In this document: piece by piece, positions 12,161 through 24,177 of the stretch
Layout of the letters: each line of letters starts with the position of its first letter
Numbering within the stretch: the stretch's first letter is position 1
Source of the DNA: Xenopus tropicalis
Taxonomy: Eukaryota > Chordata > Amphibia > Anura > Pipidae
Direction of reading: 5' to 3'
DNA length: 64,000 nt
NCBI RefSeq assembly: GCF_000004195.4
Contig: NC_030681.2
Span: 86,367,539 to 86,431,538 of the forward strand
Program-made: the position numbers and the translations under genes
The notes under the pieces: model-generated
Seen by the model: only the letters and a program-made list of their open reading frames with translations
Told to the model about the DNA's origin: nothing
Databases searched by the model: none

Positions 12161-12819
12161 GGGGTTCATTTATCAATGTACGAATTTCTATTGTGTTGAA
12201 GTATGATTTGCGAAAATTCGTATACTTGATGATAATTTCTGATGTGTGGAAATGCTACGAATGTTGATACAAAAATATTGTGGTACGATCTGAAAGTTAC
12301 AAAATTTTTGTATCCGAACAATGACGCAAAAAACTTTCTAACTTTGAACCTACAGTGCATGATAGAGTGGGCGGGGCTTAGCAATGTCACAGGCAGTCCG
12401 TTCCTGCTCTACTTGCTCCTCCCCCCCCCCCCCCCCACCCACCCAACAGCAACACAAGCAGAGAAATACAGAAGGAGGAAACTGGGAAGGGTTTTCCCTG
12501 CTACTGTTGAGTAAAGTCAGTCAGTGCTGTGACCACTTCCTGTGGGAGACTGAAGTGACACTCCCATGTTTCATTTTGCTCTGGCTTCTAATTAGAAAGG
12601 TTGTGTATGCTGCTCTCATATAACGGCAGTTTTAGGAGGTAAAATGCTTTCAAAACATCTTTCTTTCTGCATCATTTCACATTTTGAGGGAGGATGAATA
12701 TTATAACTGAATATGAACTTTATATAAAATGTCTCTTTTAAAAAAAAATACAGAAAATACGCACAAGTTCTGAACTTTAGAAAAAATACAAATTTTTTCG
12801 TACTTAATGAATGTGCCCC
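12161..12819. mobile_element. Harbinger-like MITE with CAA target duplication
   Basis: It starts GGGGTTCATTTATCAATGTA and ends CGTACTTAATGAATGTGCCCC, flanked by CAA at 12158-12160 and 12820-12822. The centre (about 12365-12620) is a different, GC-richer sequence with a C run at 12421-12436, perhaps an inserted fragment. The open frames across it have no known product. Confidence 0.65.
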
Positions 12820-14022
12820 CAAGTCTGGGATAGTTTAAGCGTGTTTTAAATTGGAGACCAGGAAGGCCTTAGTGAGTTGATTTTTGAATCAAGACTAAAC
12901 TATAGTTCTACACTATAACTGAAAATGTGTTACCTAATGACAGAAAACTAATGATTTACTGACATCACAGAATTAAAAATATGGGTTTTATTCAAAAGTA
13001 GACAAGGCCAGGTATCTTAAGACCAGGTTTGTGTATTACAGCACCAAAAACTCAGAGAAGTCCAGTTGTTTTAGACTTAATTCTACTAGATACTGTATAT
13101 CATGACCTGGATAAATGAGAATCTTCATAGACATACAGCACTAATTGTTTCTGTCGACGACCATCTATGCTATGTAACAATAAAACAAAGATTTTTTGTA
13201 TTTACTATTGATTACTACATTCTGCACCCCTTTAGATTTAAGAAACACAATGCAGAGATGCACCATATAGAGAGAGGATTGCATTGTAAAGTCAGCATCC
13301 CTAATCACTCTTACCTGAATGATGTGTCATATTCTCTAATACACAAGATCTACACTTTGAGCTTTAAAGAGAAGTTTTGGAAGGTAGAATTTGAAGGATC
13401 GTCTAATTGATTTTTCATAAAGCTAGAGCTTTGTAATAGGTTTCAGATCCAGCTCAGATCCTACAGTGTAGACCTTTAAAATGGTTTTCCTCCAGTGCTA
13501 GAGACAAAAAACACCTGAGCAATGAGGTTAGTGATTAATTACCATATTCTTATTAAAGTTGTTTATGCTGCATTTATACCGTTTTGGTGCCTAACTAGGT
13601 ATTGTATAAATTTAAAAGGTTCTTACAGTTCTAAGCTATGACCATAAGATATGACTTTTTTTTTTATTTTTTAAATAATAATAATATTTAGTGCTTTTAC
13701 ATTGCCAATATATTTGCAGGTAACTAATGATTGTGGTTATATTTTTTTGATAAATTATTGCCCAAAATGAGAGTTACGTATTAGAGGAGAACAGAAAGTT
13801 ATAACAGAAGTTGTTTGCACAAGTGATGGACCACATTAAATTTCCTTTCTCAGCAAACTCCAGACTGTTCAGAGCTTTGTCAAATTGCTGTCATGGTGTG
13901 AGTCTTTACCTTTAAAAAAACTTAATTTAAAGGTATTTATCAGTTCTTTTATCGCTAGAAACATATTAAATTAGCATATGCATTTCTCTTCTTTTTGCTG
14001 TATGCATGTATGAGCCTTGGTG

Positions 14023-14200
14023 TACAGGTATGGGATCTATAATTTGGAAACCAGAAAGTTTCAAATTACCTTGTACTTGATCTCAGCTAAGATATAATTA
14101 GTCCTTGTTGGAGGCAAAGCAATACTATCTGTACTATGTTGATATTTTTTTTAGACCTTATCCACCTGAACATTCTGGATAACAGATCTGTGACTTGTCA
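14023..14200. mobile_element. ACAGGTATGGGATC-end repeat, internally deleted
   Basis: It begins TACAGGTATGGGATCTATAA and fades out after CATTCTGGATAACAGATCTG. At under 180 bp against about 330 bp for full copies, it lacks part of the middle and the last bases. Confidence 0.65.
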
Positions 14201-14814
14201 GGAGAAGGTAGGGCTTAGCCTTAGCTTCACATACACACTGTCAAAAGCATCCCTTTAGAGTTGATTTTGTCTTTTACTAAAGAATCCTTATGATTGTGCA
14301 GTTTACATAAATATTATGTTCTTTAACTTTTGGGCTATTGGTTGTGTAAATGCAGCAATTATTATTTTTGTTACTATTAGCAGTCAACAGCCCACATTTT
14401 ATGCCTATTTGTCTACCTCCCATTCTTGCTTATTTTTTTACATTTTTTGCAATAACCTATATTTACTCCATCTGTAGAGTTTTTGTATTTGAACCTTTCC
14501 CTTCCAGACAATCGGCTACTGTATAGGCCCCAGCCCTTATTCTACATACACTATCTACCTATCTCTCTGTGGTACTATATTCCAGTTTTAGACTTACTTA
14601 GAATTATTTTCATGAATAAACATAAAGTATCTGGGGAAAAAAGGTTTTCATTAAATGACTCATACATACACTTTAGTGACAGCTCAAGACTGGTGCTGTT
14701 TAAATGCATTTTAAGGCAAAGTAAACTATGTGTATTTGTAATAAGGTTTTGTGTTCAAGTAAAGGTCACATCCTGGGAGGTTCCAGTTCCAGGACTGCAT
14801 CCCTGAATATGTAG

Positions 14815-15188
14815 TTAAAGGAAAAGTAACACTAAATTTTTTTAAGTAAAAAAGCTATTCTACCCTGCACCAATAACTGCCCTATCCTATGCGGCGATAA
14901 GGCGAAGGAAGGAGCAGCATCCACTATGCAACAATCGATTGATTGAGCCTAGCCTGACTCCTTCCTATACAGAAGGAAGGCTAGGCTCAATCAATCGATT
15001 GTCACATAGTGGATGCTGCTCCTTCCTTCGCTGTATCGCTGTATTTCAATTGACAAGAAGCCAAGTTTTAGCAGGTATTTTTTATTAAAACATTCAAAAT
15101 ACTAAGTGGTTTGCTGGATTGGGCAGTTATTGGTGCAGGGTAGAATAGCTTTTTTACTTAAAAAATTTTAGTGTTACTTTTCCTTTAA
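14815..15188. mobile_element. T2-type palindromic MITE, nearly complete hairpin
   Basis: It begins TTAAAGGAAAAGTAACACTA and ends TAGTGTTACTTTTCCTTTAA. The two halves are inverted almost throughout: GGAGCAGCATCCACTATGCA pairs with CATAGTGGATGCTGCTCC, around a centre CTTCCTATACAGAAGGAAG. Single-stranded, it would fold into a very long hairpin. Confidence 0.85.
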
Positions 15189-16889
15189 TCAACTATATCC
15201 AGGGCCTCCCTAAACAGTCTTTGGTTGCCCTAATAAGCTGGGTGTTGGAGTTCAGAAACAGCTGTAGGTTAAATAGTCATGTCTTTTGTTGTTATAATGT
15301 TTGTTAAAGCTACATTATTTGTTTAAATGCATGACTAGCATTACACAGCTGTCAGTAAATCCTGGGAGCTAGCAACAGCTGGAGTACAGCTAGAATTCCC
15401 ATATATTTTGTTTCCAAAAATAAATTAATCTCTTATATCATGTTATTCCTTTTCATGAATCAGTCATAACTAAAAATGTTGTCAAAATAGTTTTTGATGC
15501 CAGAAAAGATTCTAACTATAGCACATTAAAACTAATAGAAAGACTATAACTTGTGTAATTTAAAATTTAGGGATGCACCAAATCCAAGGGCCTGGCCGAA
15601 CTGATCCCTTAAAATCATGTGAGTTTTGGTGAACACAGAAGTAAAAAAAAAATGTAAGAGCTTTGTGTGAGCTTCTATTTTACCCTTCAGTGGTCTAATT
15701 GGCATAGACAAATTAGGATTCAGATTCGATTTGTTATTTAGCTGAATCGTTTACAAAGGATTCGGGGCTGAACCTAAAAATTGTGGATTTGTTGCATCCC
15801 TAATAAAATGATAAATGTATTTGGATACATTTTAACATGTCCTAAGAATTCATGCCTATGGTGTAGCAAATGTGTTTTCATGTCTTCATATTAAGGATTG
15901 GGTTGTAGCTTTAGGTTTGAGAAAGCATTTTGTGGCGTCTAATACATTTTTGAATTTACAGTAGAGGTAAAAAAAATGCATTCTTCCAGTTCATAATACA
16001 TAATGTAATTTGCAGCCATATGAACAGATTTAGCCTTGGGACAGGCATCTGCAAACCTACAATTAAATGATTTGATTCACCATTTTTTCCTTCTCCGAAA
16101 TATTTAGTATTCCAGAGCAGATGTTTGAATGTTGCAGAAATTAGTTTGTCTTTATCAGACGAATGCTGAGATATAGCCACTTAGGCTTTATTACATGACT
16201 GGGATGCTATATGCCTGCAAATACTTTTATTTTTTGTTCTGGGAAAAAAATCGAATTCACTTTTAAGATTTTCTTTTAGTAGGACTCCGGTGAATAGATT
16301 AATGTCAACATATTATTGGACACTCTTTCAAACACTTAATTTCATATTTCAAAGAACACTTAATCATATCTCATTCTATAATGACACCTCAACAACAAGC
16401 CTGCGACCCCTATTGAATTTCGTAATCAATTTGATATGATAATGATAGAGGTACTACTAGAGCTTAATTTTGAAAGAAAAAAGAACTGTGACTAGGATGA
16501 CAGTTAAAAGTTGATACGTTTTTTAATGGATATTCATTTAAAATGTGAGCACTAATGCAGAGCTTCCTGATAACATAATTAACAGGTACCTGTACCTAAA
16601 GTCTTTAAATGTTATATAGATGTGCAGATCCCTATAGCCATTGACTCTATGTCGTGTGAAGCCATTACTTCTCTTTACAGAACATGGCTTACCCCAAAGG
16701 TTGTGCAGTTTGTTTGGCACAGAAAAGGAGGGCTATATTGTTGGAACACAGAAGTTAAATGCAGCTGCAAGGCATGGGTGAGGTGTTCTGTTTTAAAAAA
16801 AAACTCAAGGTTGTTAGGCATTATGGAATTTTTTTAGAGACCTAAAATCTAAAGGCAATATGTAAGACTTTCCTCACAAGGTCTTAAAC

Positions 16890-17287
16890 AAGCACTTTCA
16901 GACTTTTATAGAGGTTAGTGGAGCACATTTTGTCTTACCTTTCCCTCAGAGATCACATGACTGGAAGTAATGCAGCTCTAACTGTAGCAGGAAGAAGTGT
17001 GGGAGTAAAAGGCAGAACTCTGTCCATTAATTGCCTAATGTGGCCTATCATGTATGTGTGCCTTGGCTTGTTTGTGTGCACTGTGAATCCTATGATCCCA
17101 GGTGGCAGCCCTTAATCCTTAAAATGGCAATTTTCTATTAAGGAGTACCCAATAGCACATAATAGCAAAAAAGTATATCTTTATGAAAATGGTATTTTTA
17201 GATGAAGCAGGGTTTCACTTATGAGCTTGTTTATGCCATATATTTTTATAGAGACCTACATTGTTTGGGGGTATAGTTTTCCTTTAA
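16890..17287. repeat. Dispersed repeat, copy 1 (pair with 40190-40545)
   Basis: It shares CAGAGATCAC...GTAATGCAGCTCTAACTGTA...GTATGTGTGCC and the order of blocks with 40190-40545. The right end reads GTATAGTTTTCCTTTAA, suggesting a T2-type terminus. The left end is unclear. Confidence 0.6.
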
Positions 17288-17784
17288 CTGCATAAGATAT
17301 AACAGGACCTTTCTTCAAAATGAAAAATGGTTCTTTCTATTTAGCCAACATTTGTCTCTTTTCTGGTTGACTGCCATTTTGAATAGCTTACAACTATTCA
17401 TGTAGTAAGGGGCAGAAGTATTGTCCAGGGTGTAAAATTCTTCTTAATTCTTTGGATTACTTCAGTTTTATTTAAATCATATATATTAAAAAATTATTGA
17501 TAAAGGAATTCTGGTGGGAGGTATATAGGAAAGGAAGCAAAGGGAGATATGTTATTAAAGATGGAGGCATGCACAGAAGGCTCTCCTCTTGGACTACCCT
17601 GTAGTCAGGAGGAGGGCTGAACAGGAAGAGGGAGCAGGGCTTCACCAGGAAAAAGAGTAAAGGAGCTGGAGATTTCAACTTATAAATTGGAAACCAGATC
17701 AGACTGAATGCAGGGATCAAGATATGATATTCTGGGGGTTGTTTAGAGTAATTTTAAAGATAGAAAAAAAAAAGTTTTACTTCT

Positions 17785-18240
17785 TTAAAGGAGAAGGCTT
17801 ATAAAGAGTTAATCTGAAGCTGCAGGCATACCTTCAGTTCTCTCAATAGTGCCCTTAAGTCTCCCTATATTTCTCCCATTCAGATTATCAGAAGCCTCAT
17901 AGGGAAAAAAATGCTGAGCTCTGTAAAGAAAGTTCCCACAATGCCTCGCTCCTGCACAGAGACCACGACTGGTGTACATGCTACAGTTAGTAAGACTATG
18001 AGTCAGCTTCCTGCTGATTGGCTCAGATCCACATTCCAAAGGGGGGGAGGGAGTTCTTAACATTCTTGAGGAAGGGGGGAGCAGGAGAGAGGAGAGAGCT
18101 GCGTGTCTGGCACAGGAAAAGAGACAACAAATCTTTTGACAGAGGACTCTGTGCAGTGTTTCTGTGAATACTTTATGTCTGTATTTCCATAGACCTTTCT
18201 AATAGCTTACTTCATTTTTCCTTCTTTCCTTCTCCTTTAA
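17785..18240. mobile_element. T2-type MITE (TTAAAGGAGAAGG ends)
   Basis: It starts TTAAAGGAGAAGGCTTATAA and ends TTTCCTTCTCCTTTAA. The interior resembles the copy at 3868-4346 in reverse order (CTGCAGGCATACCTTCAGTT, GACTCATAG-type blocks). The 84-codon open frame on the minus strand is repeat-derived. Confidence 0.75.
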
Positions 18241-18559
18241 TATGTGGTTCTGGAATGCTTGGTACCTGGGGTTTCCCCAAAGAAGTAGGGTTTTCTGTTA
18301 TTTGGATCATATTACTAGTCTACTAAAATATTTGAATATTAAATAAACCCACTAGGATTGTTTTGCCACCAATATAGCTTTTTGGTTTCTTCATTAGAAT
18401 CATGTACAAGGTGCTGTTTTATTATTACAAAGAAAAGGAAAATTATTTTTAAAAACTTGAATTATTTGCTTAAAATGGACTGTGGGAGATGGCTTTCACA
18501 TAAGTAAGAGCTTTCTGGATATTGTTTTTTTTGGGATAAGGGATTCCATATCTGTATCC
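18241..18559. mobile_element. ACAGGTATGGGATC-end repeat, 5'-eroded
   Basis: Core family blocks are present in order: GGAATGCTTGGTACCTGGGG, TTTGAATATTAAATAAACCC, GGTGCTGTTTTATTATTACA, then ATAAGGGATTCCATATCTGTA. The outer left end is degraded and follows directly on the T2 element. Confidence 0.7.
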
Positions 18560-20170
18560 ATACTGTTCCAGCAGCGAGGGACTAACATGCAGTATTTAGG
18601 GTTTGAAAATGAGTGTGTTCTACATATTAATATTTGCACTGGGCAGAGAATGTGTAACGATCTTTGAGCCAGTGTGCTCTGCTTTTCTGACATTTTATTT
18701 TGGGGAGCCAGGTGTATGCTAGATGAACTGAATTATGCATATATATGGTAAATACAGCGTTTGTAATTATTTTAATCTGCATGTTTCAGTGCTACCTGCT
18801 GGAACGTGATTTAGGTTCATCACGTAGTAATTACGGTCTGATTTTAAAGGATACTTTAATCCTAATTTATTCCGAAAGAATATAGTGTTAGTCTGCTTTT
18901 TGCTAGACTCATAATTCTTTAGTTTGATGTGTGTTAGTCCCTTGTAAATTAAAAACTTGCCTGTCTTTTGCTATGAATTTTAGTTTTAATTTGAACCTTT
19001 GTAGCAATGCTGTTACTTATATAATTTAACTGTCCTATTTTCTTGGCTTTTCATTTACTAAATACAAATAAAATATTTTGCTATAGGTTGGGAACAGCCA
19101 GTATTACTTTACTGAGATAACATCATGCTGTTGTCCAGATTACCATGAAAGTATAGAATATTGCTTGGTGTTACTGAGCAAGACCTGTGAACCAAATATC
19201 TCATTCTGTACTAGTGTTTACTTAGCAAGAAAACCCTTGCCAAACCTGGGCCTAATGTGGTGGTTGCTGTGGCTTAACCAGAAGTACATTTAGGGTGATA
19301 TTTTGGGAGTCTTCTAGATACCCCTAGTGTCCAACCTTAAATTGTTTTCCATGTAAAGGACACCCTTTGTATGCCCAGAAAATTATCAGCCTAGTGTCCA
19401 AATTTTATATGAATTGCCATGAACTTGCCCCCCGCCCGCCCATATTTTTTTTTTTTTTTTTTTTTTTTAAATCAAGCAGACCTAACTGAGAATAATTTAG
19501 GAAATGTTGAATTCAAACCAAGACAATTTGTACTTAGATCTAATACATTGTGTAAATCAAAATATATCGGACTACTAAATAAAAAACAAATGTGGAACTT
19601 CAGTTGCAGTATTTCCATGTTGTACTATGCTCACTTGAAACATTTCTGGGTAATGATCTTGTGTAAATGAAGAAATAGATACAGAAAACATAGCTATTTG
19701 CAACGGAACTCCTTCAGCTCAAATATAATAATCTTATGGTGTGTTTCTTTAAATAAAAATTTAGCAATGAAACCTGACAAAATGGTAATATTATATTATG
19801 TAGTTGCAGATATTAAAAATCTGACTGCAATGTAATCTCTCATTATTTAAATGACATTTGATATTAACAGTATATTTGTACATGTCACTCAGCCTGAGTT
19901 GGTAATTGTGTGGCTTAATGGGATCTTTAAATAGAATGCACCCATTTTTTCATAGAGCAGAGAAGCTTAGCACGAGTGCGAGAGATATTAAGTAGTGAAT
20001 GTGCTTTGTCAATTTGTGGACTGAAATGACAATTTTATTTCAGCGTAGAATTAATATGTTGTACTTTAGCCATTTTCATTTATGTTATGCATGAAGCCTA
20101 TTTTTATCTTTCATTCCTATATTTAGACTTTTCTTATATGTGTGTTCCATGTTACTGCTTTTATATTAGT

Positions 20171-21179
20171 TACTGTATATACTCAAGTATAAGCCGATCC
20201 AAATATAAGCCGACGTACCTAATTTTATCTAAGAAAACTGGAAAAACTTATTGACTCGAGTATAAGCCTAGGATGGGAAATGCAGCAGCTTCTAAGTTTC
20301 AATAATCAGTACAGGTATCGGACCCCTTATCCGGAAACCCATTATCCAGAAAGCTCAGAATTATGGAAAGCCCGTCTCCCATAGACTCCATTAGAATCAA
20401 ATAATTCAGAATTGTAAAACTGATTTCCTTTTTCTATGTAGAAATAAAACGGTACCTTGGAATTATTCCCAACTAAGATATAAATCAACCTTATTGGATG
20501 CAAAACAATCCTATTGGGTTTAATTAATGTTTTATTGATTTTTTTAGTAGACTTAAGGTGTTGAGATCCAAATTACGGAAAGATCCCTTATCCGGAATAC
20601 CCTTGGTCCCGAGCATTCTGGATAATGGGTCCTATACCTGTATAAATTCCAATAAAATTGGATCTATCAATCTTACTGAACAAATACGTGCAGGGAATGA
20701 GTATGCGAGATGCCAGGCTCCCCCACTACTGCCTCCTCTAGCAGGGTCACCTGGAGAAGTAATCACTCATTCATGCCTTGCGCCTCAACCTGTCTGTCAA
20801 AAGGAGCACATCATAAACTGAGAGGATTCAGCTTGAGGTTTACTTCAAGGAGCTCCCTCTCCCTCCCTCCTCACCTCAATAGCATGCAGGCTTGATGTTC
20901 CGTTGCCTGTTTGCTTCAAACAGTTCCATTCCTGCCTGATTGTTAAGGCTTTCCCCCCCTCTTCATTAGACACAGACACCGGAGCTGAGAGCAGGGAGCG
21001 TGTGATGTCACACCGGGGGGCGGGGCAAGGAACCAGGAAGGAGCGGAGCACAGAAGAGCACACAGGGAATCGGGTAGCAGAGGGTGCTAGTTGGAGGGAC
21101 TCCAGTATAAGCCGAGGGTTAATTTTTCAGCACATTTTTGGTGCTGAAAAACTCTGCTTATACTCGAGTATATGCAGTA
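20171..21179. mobile_element. TACTGTATATACTCRAG-end DNA element with nested repeat
   Basis: It begins TACTGTATATACTCAAGTAT and ends CTTATACTCGAGTATATGCAGTA. A second inner copy of the motif (GACTCGAGTATAAGCC, about 20253) lies near the left end. A complete ACAGGTAT-end repeat (20310-20642) is inserted. The remainder matches 27204-27803 at the ends, while the middle differs and is GC-rich (about 20700-21110). Family name not assigned. Confidence 0.75.
20310..20642. mobile_element. ACAGGTATGGGACC-end repeat, full length, nested
   Basis: It begins TACAGGTATCGGACCCCTTA and ends GGATAATGGGTCCTATACCTGTA, 333 bp. It is inserted in the older TACTGTAT-end element at 20171-21179. Confidence 0.85.
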
Positions 21180-21642
21180 AGTGTTTTTTATTCAGCCCAT
21201 TACAACTCTGACTACCCAAGATGGTGGTATGGGTGCAGGGTATTGTCTGCTTAAAGTAAATCACAGACTAAAATAGTAGTAGGTGACAAACTGATATATA
21301 AAGCAGGTTTGTCAGAAGAAGTGACCTGGCAGTTAGTAAGTAAAGTGGTATAGTTGCAATTGTGTACAATATATGGGGCGTTCTAATGCCTGTGTTTAAT
21401 AAATGTATATTCCTTAGTGGCAAATCCTATTATAATTAAATTGCCATAAGGTTTCTTGTATTTTGTCTGTTATAATAAGCAAGAAAATGTGAATTTTTGC
21501 AACAATACATTACGATATAACAGACAATAGTTGTTAAAGCTAATAGTTTTGATATACTACTACTCTGAAAAAATTATTTTCTGCAGTAACGTCAGACTAA
21601 GGAGTTCTAATTCCCCAGCCTTTATTCATAATTTACACGGGG

Positions 21643-22017
21643 AGGCTTATTTATCAGAATTTGAATTTGTAAATTTTAGATTTCTTTTTCAATTCCAATA
21701 AACTGTTATTTTACGAAACTCGAATGTTTGTTAATTTATTAAAACATTTGAATCTTAAAAACTCGAATGAATAAAACCGTAAAAAAAAACCTGAATGCAC
21801 CAAATTCATATTCTACTTATCATTTTTATTGGATCTACAAACTCTCAAAAAAGTTAGAAAAACTAGAATTGAAAAACTTGCTTAAATTTTACTTAGGACA
21901 ACTCCCATTGACTTCTACATGAGCTAGCAATCTTCTACATGCTAGAGTTTTACATTCATTTTACATATTAAAATATTGAACATTGGAGTTCAAATTCAAA
22001 CGCTGATAAATCAGCCT
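21643..22017. mobile_element. Palindromic MITE (AGGCTTATTTATCAG ends)
   Basis: GAGGCTTATTTATCAGAATT at the left is answered by AACGCTGATAAATCAGCCTTC at the right, with TTTGAATTTG / CAAATTCAAA just inside. It may be a diverged relative of the GGGGCTGATTTACTAA family; no clear target duplication was seen. Confidence 0.65.
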
Positions 22018-22626
22018 TCTAGAGTAAAAACAGTTTGTGGCGAACGGCCACGCTTGCACTGGAAAATGAAAAGGCTAGCCGACAAAGGGTAAAAATTGGA
22101 ATAGCATAAAGGAAATTATTAAATGTAAATATGTTTGCTTACCTTAGTCTTTATTTTTGTTATGTTTATCTTTATGCAAACCAAATTTGCCCTTTACAGT
22201 GGTACATACAAATGGTTTGTACACTCATTTATCTTTTCAGTAGATGACTGTTCTGTTTTTTAATATTGCAATTTGCATAATAAATATGGTTTTTTACTTT
22301 CTTCTTTGCCTTACAACTGTCTAATTTCTCCAGGGACAGTCCTCAATCTCTGGAGGTTTGAGCTTATTAATGGATTGTAAAGTTTTTAGAAGAAGGTTGA
22401 GCAGTATCCAGTTAAATGCATCAAATAAACCAAATGTAAAAATGAATAAATGAATTTATTAGAGAACAGTTTGAATTTCATACTAGAAATTTTTAGAACA
22501 CAATGTAAACTTGTTCATAAATAAAGACCAATTCTAGATTTCAAATACAATTGTGTATGTCATACTAGGAGAATGCATTGTAATTGTTTTGCATAAAAGT
22601 TGCTATTATCTCTCTTAATTTTTCAG

Positions 22627-22727
22627 AAATATAAGGCTGGCAGGTGTGATGATATCTTGAAATGGAAACCACCTAACTTGAATTCTGTGGACTTCTTGCT
22701 AAAGATAACAAAAGTTGGGGGTGAAGG
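22627..22727 (+). CDS. rngtt: RNGTT internal exon (guanylyltransferase motif V)
   Basis: This 101-bp exon reads [16 protein letters not shown], then [18 protein letters not shown], continuing the capping enzyme from the 2438-2506 exon. DILKWKP is motif V, whose two lysines contact the nucleotide phosphates in covalent nucleotidyltransferases; human equivalents are about K458 and K460. The following VDFLLKI segment begins the C-terminal OB-fold lid. The acceptor is TTAATTTTTCAG ending at 22626 and the donor is GTAAGT at 22728. The exon enters at phase 0 and leaves two bases (GG) of a glycine codon, completed by the G that opens the exon at 51098. Only conservative differences from the mammalian protein are visible. 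The intron upstream is about 20.1 kb. Confidence 0.96.
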
Positions 22728-22967
22728 GTAAGTCATTCACCTAATTTAAAATATGGTCGCTGATAAATGGCATTAAAAATTAAAGAATAAGTAAACTTTT
22801 TTTTTTCTATCTCTAAAATGACTGCTACCACAGGTAGCTCAACTTTAGGTCTCTCTGCTACTTCCTAGCCTAGCATGGATCCCTGTTTTATTTGCTGAGA
22901 TCTCCTCTCTCTGACTGCAGACGGTCGAAGAGGTGTCTGCTGGGCATGTTTGCTCTTTCTTTCTCTC

Positions 22968-22970
22968 TCT

Positions 22971-23005
<35 letters not shown>

Positions 23006-23026
23006 CACATACACAAACACACACAC
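22968..23026. repeat. Microsatellite: CT tract, (TA)n, then (CA)-rich tract
   Basis: A CT-rich tract runs straight into about fifteen TA units (about 22973-23002) and then ACACACAAACACACACAC. Such tracts are expected to vary in length between individuals. Confidence 0.9.
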
Positions 23027-23284
23027 AAGCCTCAGGATTTTCTTTTTTGTTCCTATGAGAGCAGTTTCCTTTCTATTCATAATGACCTGCACCCGGGGCA
23101 GCTGATTATTTTTTGAAGGGTTGTGCTCTTCTCTGCCCATATAAGGAGTTTTTTTTTTTTAAATGTATTGTTGGTATCAAATTCAAAAATTTCTCAGTTT
23201 CAACATCTTATAAGTTGACTTTATACTATTTGTAGTTTAATATGATTTCCAAATTGTTGCATTCTCTTTTTATTTCTTTTACAG

Positions 23285-23390
23285 TGTCTTTTTTGAAAAT
23301 GTGGTTGAAAAGGTCACCACAGAGTTGCGCGATGTTTATAAATTCACAAATCCTCAGGTTGACATGGAACTCCATGGTGTCTTCCATTAG
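23285..23390 (+). other. Candidate alternative terminal exon of RNGTT (tentative)
   Basis: A good acceptor (TTTTTATTTCTTTTACAG, ending at 23284) is followed by an open frame whose phase matches the two-base overhang of the 22627-22727 exon. Splicing there gives GGEG then VFFENVVEKVTTELRD and 18 more residues, with TAG at 23388-23390. Such an isoform would lack the rest of the OB-fold and motif VI, so it should not form cap. ATTAAA at 23576-23581 could serve as a poly(A) signal. It cannot act as an in-frame internal exon with the donor-like site after 23357, because the phase would not fit the 51098 exon. An open frame this short can easily arise by chance, and I do not recognise the peptide. 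Confidence 0.25.
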
Positions 23391-23576
23391 CCTTCTAAGT
23401 TATAGTTTGTACACTGGCCTCTTTTCTTTACACTACAATATTTTTTTTATATGGCTCACAAAATTATAAGTATAATAGTAAATATGATAACATTTTATAA
23501 TCAGTTTTTTAAGGGGAGGATCACTTTAGAATGTCTTTTATCATGGTCTTAAAATAATTCAATTAATAATTTGTTA

Positions 23577-23816
23577 TTAAAGATATACTGACACCAGAAA
23601 TTATTTTTTTTTTTTTACATGTATCATAACATTGTCTGTGCAAGAACTTTATAATTTTGCCATAAAAGTATTTGCCTGATGCTTTTACATTACCTGTCTG
23701 ATCTCCCATGTTCCTGAAAGAGGGGGCTGCCATATTTGTTTGCATTGGAAGCTATAACTGAAAGGCTGAGAAGGGACAGTCAGGTTTATGAACTTCAAGT
23801 AACAATTACTTACAGA
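23577..23816. mobile_element. T2-type MITE fragment (GATACTGACACCAG end)
   Basis: It starts TTAAAGATATACTGACACCA, the inverse of the right end of the element at 47752-48093. Shared blocks follow (AACTTTATAATTTTGCCATA; GGGGGCTGCCATATTTGTTT). The far end is missing. The terminal ATTAAA overlaps the possible poly(A) signal of the tentative exon at 23285. Confidence 0.75.
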
Positions 23817-24177
23817 AGAAAACATGTCGGCGAAAAACCGTCAGCACGACCTACTGTATAGGTAGCTTTTTATGTATATTCATATTTAGAAAAGTATTTT
23901 TTTCGTGTCCGTATCAATTTAATAATTCTAAATGTACATTTAGCTTAATTTATTTAATTGTCAAATAGGACAGTAGCAAAGCAATTCAAGTACTGTCTAG
24001 TTGTTATGGCTACTGATGCTGAATATCAGACAGTGGTATGAATGGCAGCATAGATATGAAAAGAAGAGAACCCAAAGAGAAATATTAGTAATAAAAGTTA
24101 TACGGCAAGGTTAAATCTGTCTGTTTTATATGTAGCTGTACCAGATGGCAGTGCATGTGGTATACACATTGTACCTT

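Larger units (their letters stand above)
2507..22626 (+). other. rngtt: RNGTT intron, about 20.1 kb
   Basis: This intron runs from GTAAGT to TTTTTCAG. It is filled with MITEs, which are annotated separately. Stretches with nothing I can assign are 3074-3562, 4640-5844, 6503-6849, 7636-8460, 8894-9162, 9641-10177, 10960-12160, 12820-14022, 14200-14814, 15189-16889, 17288-17784, 18560-20170, 21180-21642 and 22018-22626. These are AT-rich with scattered homopolymer runs, including a T run at about 19446-19468. Bases 2740-3073 look like a decayed copy of the family at 8461-8893. No nested host gene was recognised. Confidence 0.8.

Noticed and set aside
23285..23357. The 23285 sequence as an internal cassette exon of RNGTT
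   Set aside because: With the only nearby donor-like site (CAG|GTTGAC) the 73-bp exon would end at phase 0 and shift the frame of the 51098 exon; the donor is also weak.
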